Source of the DNA: Reyranella soli
Lineage (GTDB): Bacteria > Pseudomonadota > Alphaproteobacteria > Reyranellales > Reyranellaceae
Direction of reading: 5' to 3'
Length of the DNA stretch: 44,053 nucleotides
Assembly (NCBI RefSeq): GCF_007992495.1
Contig: NZ_BKAJ01000119.1
Coordinates: 1-44,053, forward strand
Shown: positions 8,467 to 15,925 of the stretch, piece after piece
Numbering within the stretch: position 1 is the first letter of the stretch
How the letters are laid out: each line of letters starts with the position of its first letter
The notes under the pieces: generated by a model
Told to the model about the DNA's origin: nothing
Databases searched by the model: none
Seen by the model: only the letters and a program-made list of their open reading frames with translations
Made by a program: the position numbers and the translations under genes

Positions 8467-8634
8467 TTAGCCGCGGACACGCGGCGGAGGAGGCGGAGGC
8501 GGCGGCGGAGCGACGGCCTGCGGCTGCGGTGGCGGCGGCGGCGGGGCCGGCTGTGAGCAGGCCGCGAGCAGAGCCGCTGGAATCAGAATGGCAAGCACCG
8601 TGGTGCGAGCCATCTTTTTGGCAACATCGGACAT
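8467..8634 (-). CDS. Small proline-rich lipoprotein
   Basis: A 55-residue gene easily missed by length cut-offs. ATG 8634 is preceded by GGAGG with 5 nt spacing (GGAGGATACGATG), an excellent ribosome-binding site. Residues 1-25 form a lipoprotein signal (positive MSDVAKKMAR, hydrophobic TVLAILIPAALLAA) ending at a lipobox LLAAC with Cys26. The mature 30 residues are almost only proline with a few Ala, Gln and Val, in two poly-Pro blocks (residues 31-36 and 43-51), ending RVRG. A rigid poly-Pro tether fixed to a membrane and reaching into the peptidoglycan is a reasonable guess. No family is recognised. It sits 243 bp from a divergent L,D-transpeptidase. Confidence 0.8.
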   Translation of the reverse strand: MSDVAKKMARTTVLAILIPAALLAACSQPAPPPPPPQPQAVAPPPPPPPPPRVRG

Positions 8635-8877
8635 CGTATCCTCCACAAGTTGAGGTACTCGAGAACTCTACAACAACCGGAAACAATCGGTAAATGGCTG
8701 ACGGCAACGTTGAAGGGGCGGTTCCGGTTCCACCGCTTGGACACAAATATATCGGCCTCCGCCGCCGCAACGCTCCACATCGACCACGGCGGCCGACCCG
8801 CCAAGTGAAAATCTTGCTTTTCCTGCCACTTAAAGCAAGCTGGTTCTCGACGGCACGATTGTTCTAGGGATCATGGC

Positions 8878-10263
8878 GTGAAAGCTTTGTATCAGCGAGG
8901 CCTTCTGGCACGCGTCGGACCGGTAGCCGCCGTCGCGATTGTGCTCGCCACCGCTGCCTGTTCGACGACCGAGCCGGCAGCGCCTGCAGCGGGCAAGGAG
9001 CGGCCCGTAGCTCTGGCCGCGGCGCCGTCACGCCCGACGGTGGCGCATGGCGATGTCAAATTCAGCGAACTGATCGAGAACGCGCCCAAGTCGGTCGTCG
9101 CGGGTGAACGGCTGAACGTCGAATTGCTGAAACGCTTCTACGCGCGCCATGGCTTTGCGCCGGTCTGGACGGCCCGGCAGGGCCAGGCGAATGCACTGAT
9201 CGATGCGGTGTCGCGCGCCGGCGAACATGGCCTCTCCCCTGACCTGTTCCACGCAAATCTGCTGCAGTCGCCAACATTGCCGACAGTCGATCGCGAGCTG
9301 TTGCTGTCCGACGCCTTCCTTTCCTATGCCGACGCGCTGGCGCGCGGGTACATGCCGCTCGAGCGCCGAAGAGATGACCACGCTTTGACCCCTGACCCGG
9401 TCGATGCCGCTGCCGTTCTCGACAAGGCTATCGGCAGCCCCGATCCCGCCGCCGTGATCGAAGCGCTGGCGCCGACGACGCCGACCTACCGGCTGCTGCG
9501 CCAGGCTTTGAAGGACGCTCGCGCGGGCGGAGGCACGACCGCAACGCCGCGTATGCGCGAGATTGCGGTAAACCTCGAACGCGAACGCTGGCTGCCGCGG
9601 CGACTGCCGGCGGACCGTGTCTGGGTCAACGCCGCCGATGAGCGGCTGGTCCTGTACCGCGACGATCGGCCGATTTTCTCCACGCGGGTCATTGTCGGCC
9701 AGGACGACGTGCGCAATCAGAGCCCGGAATTCGAAGTCCCGATCGAGGCCGTCTGGTTCAATCCGCCCTGGAACATCCCGGACGACATCACCAACCAGGA
9801 GATCATGCCCAAGGCCCGTCTCGACCCGACTTATCTGGCCAAGCGCAACATCGTCATGCTGCCCGATGGCAGCCTGCAGCAGCGGGCAGGAGCCAACTCA
9901 GGGCTCGGGCAACTGATCTTCGACATGAGGAACCGGTTCGACGTCTACCTGCACGACACTCCGGGCAAGCACCTGTTCAGCCTCAACGGGCGCCGCATCA
10001 GTCATGGATGCATCAGGGTGGAGAACCCACGTCAGTTGGCCGCTCTGCTGATGCGGGAACCGATCGATTCAATCAACGAAACGATCGCGACCGGCGACAC
10101 CACCCGACGCGCCCTGCCAAAGCCTGTGCCGGTATTCGTGGTGTACGAGACCGCGTTCGCGGATGCCGATGGCAAGCTGCAGTATCGCGCCGATTCATAC
10201 CGACGCGACGCGGCAATCTGGAAGTACCTGGATCCGAAGGGGCGCGCGGTGGCGGAACGCTGA
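8878..10263 (+). CDS. L,D-transpeptidase, YcbB/LdtD-like, lipoprotein
   Basis: A 461-residue cell-envelope enzyme that forms 3-3 peptidoglycan cross-links. GTG 8878 starts a signal with lipobox LATAAC. An N-terminal scaffold domain (LKRFYARHGFAPVWTARQGQ, LSPDLFHANLLQSPT) is typical of the large YcbB class. The catalytic YkuD domain starts near residue 250 (VNAADERLVLYRDDRPIFST) and holds HDTPGKHLF and the active-site motif SHGCIRV with His376 and nucleophile Cys378. The length is close to YcbB but shorter than E. coli LdtD (615). The last bases of the gene run directly into a relic of a CMD-family gene, so the C-terminus may have been reshaped by a rearrangement. Confidence 0.93.
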   Translation: MKALYQRGLLARVGPVAAVAIVLATAACSTTEPAAPAAGKERPVALAAAPSRPTVAHGDVKFSELIENAPKSVVAGERLNVELLKRFYARHGFAPVWTARQGQANALIDAVSRAGEHGLSPDLFHANLLQSPTLPTVDRELLLSDAFLSYADALARGYMPLERRRDDHALTPDPVDAAAVLDKAIGSPDPAAVIEALAPTTPTYRLLRQALKDARAGGGTTATPRMREIAVNLERERWLPRRLPADRVWVNAADERLVLYRDDRPIFSTRVIVGQDDVRNQSPEFEVPIEAVWFNPPWNIPDDITNQEIMPKARLDPTYLAKRNIVMLPDGSLQQRAGANSGLGQLIFDMRNRFDVYLHDTPGKHLFSLNGRRISHGCIRVENPRQLAALLMREPIDSINETIATGDTTRRALPKPVPVFVVYETAFADADGKLQYRADSYRRDAAIWKYLDPKGRAVAER

Positions 10264-10326
10264 GGCCCGTTCCGCGGGAGGAAGTCGTCGAGCGGCACGC
10301 CGCAGGAATTCAGGGCCTACGACACC
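10259..10326 (-). pseudogene. Relic of the 3' end of a CMD-family gene
   Basis: Read on the minus strand this block gives LVS*ALNSCGVPLDDFLPRNGP, the same as the C-terminus of the intact CMD-family gene at 13903 (LVSWALNSFGVPLDDFLPKGGP) except that TGG has become TAG. By eye about 12 of 68 positions differ and a 23-bp core is identical. The match runs through the stop codon of the L,D-transpeptidase gene. No upstream part of the CMD gene remains. Confidence 0.6.
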
Positions 10327-10396
10327 AGGTCGCGATGTGCCATCATCCCGCAGACATTTGCGGCGCGAGTGTTCGCGCCCCGACAGAGGATGCGCC

Positions 10397-10756
10397 ATGG
10401 CCCTCCAATGCGCCCGCTTTTCCAGCGAGCCCGACATCGTGCGCGCCTCCACGAACAGTCCGCCGCTGCGTCGGGGCTCCCATGGGGACGGCGTGCATGT
10501 GCTGCAGCTCGCGCTCATCGACCTCGGCTTTGCGATGCCGATCTCGACAAAGAACGGCGCGAGCCTGCCCGACGGCATCTTCGGGGCGGAGACGCTCAAG
10601 ACGGTGATGGCGTTCCAGAAGGCCAACGGGCTCGTCGCCGACGGGATCGTGGGCGCGCATACCATGGAGCGGCTCGACAAGGCCTGCGCCGCGCAAAGCG
10701 CGGTGCAGGCGCGCGCGGACGCCTTCAGCAGCGACAAACCGAAGGGGCTCTCGTAG
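10397..10756 (+). CDS. Peptidoglycan-binding domain (PF01471-type) protein
   Basis: A 119-residue protein consisting of little more than one peptidoglycan-binding domain: LRRGSHGDGVHVLQLALIDLGF (residues about 24-45), then DGIFGAETLKTVMAFQKANGL and DGIVGAHTMERLDKA. ATG 10397 with a GAGG 6-7 nt upstream fits the domain start; the frame is open further upstream but there it overlaps the transpeptidase and relic. No signal peptide is visible. The next gene begins 4 bp after the stop, so the two are probably co-translated. In phage and secretion-system loci such proteins partner with lysins or cargo; here an amidase lies 2 kb away. Its role is unknown. Confidence 0.85.
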   Translation: MALQCARFSSEPDIVRASTNSPPLRRGSHGDGVHVLQLALIDLGFAMPISTKNGASLPDGIFGAETLKTVMAFQKANGLVADGIVGAHTMERLDKACAAQSAVQARADAFSSDKPKGLS

Positions 10757-10760
10757 CGTC

Positions 10761-11663
10761 ATGGCCATCAATCTCGACGCCTCCACCGCCAAGATCGCCT
10801 GGACCACCAGCGGCGCAACCGCGGCCTGCCACACCGGCACGCAATTCGCGCTGCTCCACTGCACCAAGGGCGCGAATCTCACGGCCGGCGACCGCTCGCC
10901 CGCCGGCAAGGTGAAGCTGTTCGACGCGGTCGAGCTCGAAGGCAGCGTGTTTCTCGATGCCACCGCCAACGAGTTCGACATCGGCGACCGCCAGATCGGC
11001 ATGGTGCAGACGACGGAGCTGATGTTCTACGAATTCGTCTATGCGGGCCGGCGCGACAGCGAGGGCTCCTGCAACCTCGACCTCAAGGCCGGCTTCACCG
11101 CCAATCCCTCGCTCGACGTGCAGTCGGGCCCCGGACAGACGATCGACGACAAGATCTTCGATTTCGCGACGCTGCAGACCGACCGCGTCACCACGCCGAA
11201 AACCGGCTTCAACGTGAAGGTGCGCTTCGGCGACCACCCCAACAACACGATCCCTTACCGGTTCCAGAACAGCCTCACCGGCGCGCGCAATTTTCTCGCC
11301 ATGGCGGCGCGCGCGCAGAAATTCAACGTCTATCTCGTGACGCGCGCCAACGCGACCGCGCCTGTCCAGATCCTCGGCCGCTTCAACTGGGCGGCGGACT
11401 GGATCGTCGAATTCACCTGGTCGGTGCGCACCGGCAAGCCGACCGCCACCACGCGGCGCGTCGACATTCTCGAGGGCGTCTTCGTCAAGGGCGCGCCGAA
11501 CCCGGCCGACACGTCCTCCAACATCGTTGTCGCGCGCTCGCGGCCGACCGCCAACAAGCAGGACGAGGACGCCGTCAACGCGATCTACAACCGCCGCCGC
11601 GCGCCGCTGCTCAGGCAATCAAAACACTGGCCGCCGGGCTTCCGCACCAATTTCTTCACCTGA
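10761..11663 (+). CDS. Uncharacterised 300-residue protein paired with peptidoglycan-binding gene
   Basis: I do not recognise this protein. It starts MAINLDASTAKIAWTTSGAT without a signal peptide or membrane segment. The composition is beta-rich with many Thr, Asn and Asp; long stretches such as VKLFDAVELEGSVFLDATAN and GFNVKVRFGDHPNNTIPYRF look like strands of a beta-sandwich or jelly roll. It has three Cys. The C-terminal 60 residues are basic and probably flexible (NRRRAPLLRQSKHW). It follows the peptidoglycan-binding gene by 4 bp, so the pair likely act together, perhaps as an envelope-targeted or exported two-protein unit. Codon use resembles the neighbours. Confidence that it is a real gene is high; function is unknown. 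Confidence 0.85.
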   Translation: MAINLDASTAKIAWTTSGATAACHTGTQFALLHCTKGANLTAGDRSPAGKVKLFDAVELEGSVFLDATANEFDIGDRQIGMVQTTELMFYEFVYAGRRDSEGSCNLDLKAGFTANPSLDVQSGPGQTIDDKIFDFATLQTDRVTTPKTGFNVKVRFGDHPNNTIPYRFQNSLTGARNFLAMAARAQKFNVYLVTRANATAPVQILGRFNWAADWIVEFTWSVRTGKPTATTRRVDILEGVFVKGAPNPADTSSNIVVARSRPTANKQDEDAVNAIYNRRRAPLLRQSKHWPPGFRTNFFT

Positions 11664-11812
11664 CGCCTCAGAACGCGCAGCGCAGGTCGAGCGTCAGCGG
11701 GAACGCGCGCGGTATTCGTCGCGCGGGACATAGGCCGGCCTCGGCGAATGGCCGCGACCCTGGTAGTGGGCGAGGCGGCGCGCCAACCTAGGCCGAAGCT
11801 GCTGAGTTGTAG
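11664..11812 (-). other. Gene-free gap with possible remnant C-terminus
   Basis: No intact gene. On the minus strand an open stretch of about 40 codons (ending HSPRPAYVPRDEYRARSR then a stop near 11698) looks protein-like but has no start and begins at the neighbouring Bug gene's stop. It may be the tail of a deleted gene. Weak evidence. Confidence 0.25.
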
Positions 11813-12790
11813 TCACTCCACCTTGGCGCCGGAGAACCGCACGACCTCAGCCCATTTTTCGATTTCGATGGCGACTAGCCTGGCGAAGTCCGAAGGAGTG
11901 CCCTCAAGCGGCGTGCCGCCTAATATGACAAGTCGCTCCCTCATCTTCGGGTCGGCGACTGCAGTGCTGAGTTCCCTGTTGATCCTCTCCACGATCTTGG
12001 CCGGTGTGTTTTTGGGAGCGCCGATGCCATACCAGGCGCTGGATTCGTAGTTGGGCACGAACTCGCTCACGGTCGGAAGATCGGGTAACACTTCTGATCG
12101 TGCCGCCGTTGTGATCGCAAGGCCGCGCAGCTTTCTGGCCCTGATGAATTCCAGCGTCGAAGGCATGTCTCCAAACATGACCTGCACCTGACCTCCGACG
12201 AGGTCGGCCAATGCCGGTGCCGCGCCGCGATAAGGCACGTGGACGATGTTCAAGCCGGTCATCATCTTGAATAACTCGCCAGACAGATGCTGTGACGTGC
12301 CGTTGCCGCCAGAAGCCACGTTGATCTTGGCCGGATGGGCCCTGGCAAATTCCATGAATTCCGGAAGGCTCTTGACCGGAAGGGAAGGATTGACGACCAG
12401 GACATTTGGCACGCGCATGAACCCGGCGACGGGTGCGATGTCGCGAGCAAAGTCGTAGTTGAGGCGGTCGTACAAAGTTGCGTTGATGGCGTGGGCGGTA
12501 CTGACCAAAAGAAGGGTATAACCGTCTGCGTCCGCACGAGCGGCCACTTCGGTGGCGATGGTGCTGCCAGCACCCGGCCGGTTGTCGATGACCACCGGCT
12601 GTCCGAGCCGCTCTGACAACCATTGCCCGATCAAGCGCGCAGCGACGTCGGTGCCGCCTCCCGGAGGGAAGCCAACGATCAGCCGAACCGGTTTCGTCGG
12701 ATAGCCGTCAGCGTAGGCGACCCGTGAAAACGTCGACGTTGTGGCAGCGGCGCCGGCGAAGTGCAGAAGATTTCGTCGAAAGAACCGCAT
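11813..12790 (-). CDS. Bug-family (TctC) tricarboxylate-type binding protein
   Basis: A 325-residue periplasmic receptor of the tripartite tricarboxylate transporter (Bug) family. A signal peptide (residues 1-28, ending RVAYADGYP) precedes YPTKPVRLIVGFPPGGGTDVAARLIG, the ligand-loop signature. ERLGQPVVIDNRPGAGSTIA and VPYRGAAPALADLVGGQVQ are further family hallmarks. Asp and the two glycine-rich loops normally hold a carboxylate ligand. No TctA/TctB membrane genes accompany it, which is common for orphan Bug proteins that may signal or share a transporter. It is divergent from a LysR regulator with palindromic sites between them, so ligand-responsive control is likely. Confidence 0.92.
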   Translation of the reverse strand: MRFFRRNLLHFAGAAATTSTFSRVAYADGYPTKPVRLIVGFPPGGGTDVAARLIGQWLSERLGQPVVIDNRPGAGSTIATEVAARADADGYTLLLVSTAHAINATLYDRLNYDFARDIAPVAGFMRVPNVLVVNPSLPVKSLPEFMEFARAHPAKINVASGGNGTSQHLSGELFKMMTGLNIVHVPYRGAAPALADLVGGQVQVMFGDMPSTLEFIRARKLRGLAITTAARSEVLPDLPTVSEFVPNYESSAWYGIGAPKNTPAKIVERINRELSTAVADPKMRERLVILGGTPLEGTPSDFARLVAIEIEKWAEVVRFSGAKVE

Positions 12791-12846
12791 CGGGTTTTGG
12801 CCGCAGGTATGAAGCGATTTCCATTGAATCTACGACGCCGAGGGGT

Positions 12847-12893
12847 ATAGGCCCTATCGTGAATCTGGCTCTAGCCCTATAGGTACAACCTAT
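12847..12893. promoter_or_regulatory. LysR-type operator region with ATAGG/CCTAT palindromes
   Basis: Three overlapping or adjacent palindromes: ATAGG-C-CCTAT (12847-12857), CCTATAGG (12876-12883) and ATAGGT-ACA-ACCTAT (12879-12893). All share the ATAGG half-site, spaced about 30 bp apart, in the 101-bp gap between a Bug gene and its divergent LysR gene. The last touches the LysR start codon. This is the arrangement expected for an autoregulating LysR protein. Confidence 0.6.
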
Positions 12894-13872
12894 GGCTAAG
12901 GTGACCATGGAGTGGGAGAGCAGGCTGGGCAGGCGCCTGCGCGTGCGTGACCTGTACATCCTCTCGACCGTAGCGAGATCACGTAGCATGGCGAAAGCTG
13001 CGCGCGAGCTGGCGATGTCACAGCCGGCCGTGTCGGAAGCAATCGCCAATCTCGAACACATCCTTGCCGTCCGGCTCCTCGATCGCAGTCCGCGCGGCGT
13101 GGAACCGACGATTTATGGAAATGCGCTGCTCAAAAGAAGCGTCGCGGTGTTCGATGAATTGAGACAAAGCGTCAAGGACATCCAATTTCTGTCCGATCCG
13201 ACGACGGGCGAGGTGACGATCGGCTGTCCGGAATCGATCGCCGCAACAGCGCTGCCCTGGATCGTAGAAAACTTCTCAAAGAAATATCCGCGCGTCGTGC
13301 TCCATGTGGAGGACGTCCCTTCGCCTTCGATACGGTTTGCCGAGGAGCTACGGAGCCGCAAATACGATCTTATCCTGGCGCGCTGGCCGACCCCGCTGTC
13401 GCGAGACGATTTCACCGACGACTTGCATGTGGAAACGCTTTTCGATGATCCGCTCGTTGTAACGGCTGGCCGCCACACAAGCTGGGAGCGCCGTCGCAAA
13501 ATAGACCTGGCCGAACTTGCGGACCAGCCCTGGATCCTCGCGCCGCCTGGAACCTGGAATTACGAGTGGATCGCGCAGGCGTTCGCAGCGAGAGGGCTCG
13601 GCGTGCCGAAAGTAAGTATAGTCACTTTCAGCGTGCACCTCGGCGCACACTTCCTCAAGAACGAGGCCTTCCTCAGCGCCTATCCGCGATCGTGGGCACG
13701 TCTCAACTCGTTCGCAGTCCTGCCAGTAAACTTGCCGCTCCGGTCCTGGCCACTCTCAATAGTCAAACTCAAAAATCGGACTCTGAGTCCCGCCGCGGAG
13801 CGCTTCGTCGAGTGTACCCGCGACGTCCGAAAGTGGATCACCGATCTCGAGACGTCTGGCCGGCCAAGCTAG
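12892..13872 (+). CDS. LysR-family transcriptional regulator
   Basis: A 326-residue regulator with the LysR winged helix at residues about 17-75 (LRVRDLYILSTVARSRSMAK, then ELAMSQPAVSEAIANLEHIL, then LLDRSPRGVEPTIYG) and a periplasmic-binding-like effector domain (GEVTIGCPESIAATALPW onward). ATG 12892 gives the listed start, but ATG 12907 (MEWESRLGRRL) has an AAGGTG just upstream and matches the usual start of this subgroup. The upstream palindrome would then lie in the leader. It is divergent from a Bug receptor and probably controls it. Effector unknown. The base composition is a little more AT-rich than its neighbours, so a separate origin is possible. Confidence 0.92.
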   Translation: MAKVTMEWESRLGRRLRVRDLYILSTVARSRSMAKAARELAMSQPAVSEAIANLEHILAVRLLDRSPRGVEPTIYGNALLKRSVAVFDELRQSVKDIQFLSDPTTGEVTIGCPESIAATALPWIVENFSKKYPRVVLHVEDVPSPSIRFAEELRSRKYDLILARWPTPLSRDDFTDDLHVETLFDDPLVVTAGRHTSWERRRKIDLAELADQPWILAPPGTWNYEWIAQAFAARGLGVPKVSIVTFSVHLGAHFLKNEAFLSAYPRSWARLNSFAVLPVNLPLRSWPLSIVKLKNRTLSPAAERFVECTRDVRKWITDLETSGRPS

Positions 13873-13902
13873 GCCCTAGTCTCGCTTTCTTTCCAAGGCC
13901 AG

Positions 13903-14457
13903 CTAAGGTCCGCCCTTGGGCAGGAAGTCGTCGAGCGGCACGCCAAAGGAATTCAGGGCCCACGACACGAGATTGTATTGGCCGACGGTGAAGACGGCGT
14001 CCATGAGCTGCTCGGTCGAATACTTCTTCGACAAGGTCGCCCAGGTCGCGTCGGAAACGACGGAGTTGTCGTAGAGGTCGTCGGCGACCTGCAGCAGCGC
14101 CGCTTCGTGCTCGCTCCAGCCTTTGGCCTTGGGTCCTTCCTTCAGGAGCGCAATGTCCTCGTCGGAGACACCGCCGCGCTTGGCTATGAGCTCGTGCTGG
14201 GCGAACTCGTACTCGGCCTGGTTCAGCCAGCCGATGCGCAGGATCAGGAGCTCGCGGTCGCGGAACGGCAAGGTCTGCTTGCTGAGGATGTGCCCGGCAA
14301 ACGGCGTCCAGCGCTTCACGAGCTGCGGATGATGCGCCAGCACCTTGAAGATGTTGAAGACCTGGCCGTTCATGGCGTTCTTCTCGACATTGGCGCGGTC
14401 CTCCGCCGCCATGGTCGACAGATCGCGCATGGGAATGCGTTGCTTGCGCTTGATCAC
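13903..14457 (-). CDS. Carboxymuconolactone decarboxylase (CMD) family protein
   Basis: A 184-residue all-helical protein of the CMD/AhpD-like fold. The core helix pair is FAGHILSKQTLPFRDRELLILRIGWLNQAEYEFAQHELIA, where AhpD has CxxC; here the positions are Glu and His (EYEFAQH), so a peroxidase role by thiols is unlikely and a decarboxylase or hydrolase-like role fits better. GTG 14457 is chosen because CGGAGGGG sits 7-12 nt before it. The 3' end is convergent with the LysR gene 30 bp away. A degenerate copy of its last codons lies at 10259-10326. Substrate unknown. Confidence 0.9.
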   Translation of the reverse strand: MIKRKQRIPMRDLSTMAAEDRANVEKNAMNGQVFNIFKVLAHHPQLVKRWTPFAGHILSKQTLPFRDRELLILRIGWLNQAEYEFAQHELIAKRGGVSDEDIALLKEGPKAKGWSEHEAALLQVADDLYDNSVVSDATWATLSKKYSTEQLMDAVFTVGQYNLVSWALNSFGVPLDDFLPKGGP

Positions 14458-14530
14458 CGTTTCCCCTCCGTGAGTACAGGACCGGCAATCTAGCGCGTTG
14501 CCGGGCAGGCGCGACCCCTCGCCTTCCGCA

Positions 14531-14992
14531 TCACGGTTTCAACTCGATCACCATCTCGATCTCGACCGCCATGCCGCCGCTCAAGGTCGCCATGCCGACG
14601 GCGGCGCGCGCCCCGCGGCCCGGCTCGCCGAAGACCTCGACCATGAGATCAGAAAAGCCGTTGATCACCTTGGGCTGCTCGGTGAAGTCAGGCGCGGCAT
14701 TGACCATGCCCAGCGCCTTGACGATCCGGGCCACGCGATCGAGCGAGCCCGTGAGCGAGCGGATGCGCGCCAGCATGGCAAGCCCCGCGATACGCGCCGC
14801 CTCATAGCCCTCGGCAACATCGAGGTCGGCGCCGAGCTTGCCCCGCACGGTGCTGCCGTCGGCGCGCTGTGGCCCGCAGCCCGACAGGAACAGGAGATTG
14901 CCGGTCTGCACGCCGGCCACATAGTTGCCGGCGGACTTGGGCGGCGGCGGCAGGTCGAGCCCGAGCTCCGTCAGGCGTTGTTCTGCACTCAT
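14531..14992 (-). CDS. RidA/YjgF-family protein
   Basis: A 153-residue protein of the RidA superfamily, trimeric enamine/imine deaminases that quench reactive intermediates. It carries the subgroup's opening LTELGLDLPPPPKSAGNYV, TGNLLFLSGCGPQRADG, and the C-terminal RAAVGMATLSGGMAVEIEMVIE with the conserved Arg and Glu. ATG 14992 overlaps the EamA stop by 4 bp (ATGA) and AAGGAG lies 6 nt upstream. It forms a two-gene operon with the transporter; one may detoxify what the other exports. The operon is divergent from the WYL regulator. Confidence 0.9.
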   Translation of the reverse strand: MSAEQRLTELGLDLPPPPKSAGNYVAGVQTGNLLFLSGCGPQRADGSTVRGKLGADLDVAEGYEAARIAGLAMLARIRSLTGSLDRVARIVKALGMVNAAPDFTEQPKVINGFSDLMVEVFGEPGRGARAAVGMATLSGGMAVEIEMVIELKP

Positions 14993-15879
14993 GATTTCTC
15001 CTTGGCCGCCAGCAGGTCGCCGAAGACGGCGGCGAGCACGATGGCGCCGCCGACGCAGGTCATGACGGCCGGCACCTCGCCCAGGACGACCCAGACGATG
15101 GCCGGCGCCAGGGGCGTCTCGAGCGCGCCGATCAGGGCTGACCGGGTGGCCGACACCGAGCGCAGGCCGATGGTGAGCAGGAGCTGGCCGAGCCCGAACT
15201 GAGTCGTGCCGAACAGGACCAGCCAGCCGAAGTCCGTGGCCGTCACCGCCAAGGGCGACGCCCACGGCCACACGACCAGGGCGCACAGGAAGGCCGACAG
15301 CGACGCCGCCGGCAGCATGTCGACATCGCGATGATGCCGCATCACCACCATCATGCCCGAGATCAGGACGGTCATGGCGAAGGCCAGCAGGTTGCCCAGC
15401 AGCCGGCCGGTTCCGAGCGTGGGCACGACCATGACGACGACGCCGAGCAGCGCCACGCCGCTTGCCATCAAGGTGGCGCGGCGCTCGCGCGCACCGGTCC
15501 AGGCCCAGGCCATGGCCGCGGTGATGAACGGCGCGGTGGCATTGATCACCAGCACGTCGGCCACCGATGTCTCGCGCAAGGCGTTGATGAAGCAGATGGT
15601 GGCCGCGGTCGAGCAGCCGGCGGCGACAAGGCCGGGCCGGCCGATGCGACGGATCGCGGCAATCGTGCCGGCGCCGTCGCGCCAGACGACATAGGCCGCG
15701 ATCAACAGGCCGCCGAACAACCCGCGCCAGAACAGCATGGTCCAGACGTCGGTCTCGACCAGGCGGGTGAACAGGCCGGCCGTGCTGAAGGCGAAGGCCG
15801 ACAGCAGGACCACGGCCGTGCCGTGCCATGGGTCCGCCGCCTCGCGCCGAGCCATAGCGCCATCCGCAACAGTGCTCAT
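14989..15879 (-). CDS. EamA/DMT-family transporter
   Basis: A 296-residue inner-membrane protein with about ten hydrophobic helices in two EamA repeats (first at residues about 20-150, TAVVLLSAFAFSTAGLFTRL; second about 160-290, ending APAIVWVVLGEVPAVMTCVG). The motif VINATAPFITAAMAW and the second-repeat ALETPLAPAIVW are typical of drug/metabolite exporters. The gene is followed by RidA with a 4-bp overlap. A 26-bp dyad lies 21 bp upstream of its ATG, between it and the WYL regulator, so that regulator probably controls it. Substrate unknown; amino acid or metabolite export is typical. Confidence 0.92.
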   Translation of the reverse strand: MSTVADGAMARREAADPWHGTAVVLLSAFAFSTAGLFTRLVETDVWTMLFWRGLFGGLLIAAYVVWRDGAGTIAAIRRIGRPGLVAAGCSTAATICFINALRETSVADVLVINATAPFITAAMAWAWTGARERRATLMASGVALLGVVVMVVPTLGTGRLLGNLLAFAMTVLISGMMVVMRHHRDVDMLPAASLSAFLCALVVWPWASPLAVTATDFGWLVLFGTTQFGLGQLLLTIGLRSVSATRSALIGALETPLAPAIVWVVLGEVPAVMTCVGGAIVLAAVFGDLLAAKEKS

Positions 15880-15899
15880 GGCGAAGACCCTAGCGGAGC

Positions 15900-15925
15900 G
15901 CTCCTGACAACGTTATGTCAGGAGC
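15900..15925. promoter_or_regulatory. Inverted repeat, putative WYL/YafY operator
   Basis: GCTCCTGACA and TGTCAGGAGC form perfect 10-bp arms around a 6-bp centre (ACGTTA). The dyad ends at the base before the WYL gene's ATG and lies 21 bp from the EamA start, so one bound protein could control both directions. The right arm contains AGGAG, too close to the ATG for a normal ribosome site. Confidence 0.75.

Noticed and set aside
7684..11663. The cell-wall gene group as a prophage remnant
   Set aside because: No integrase, capsid, tail or att-like repeats seen; an amidase plus a peptidoglycan-binding protein is not enough.
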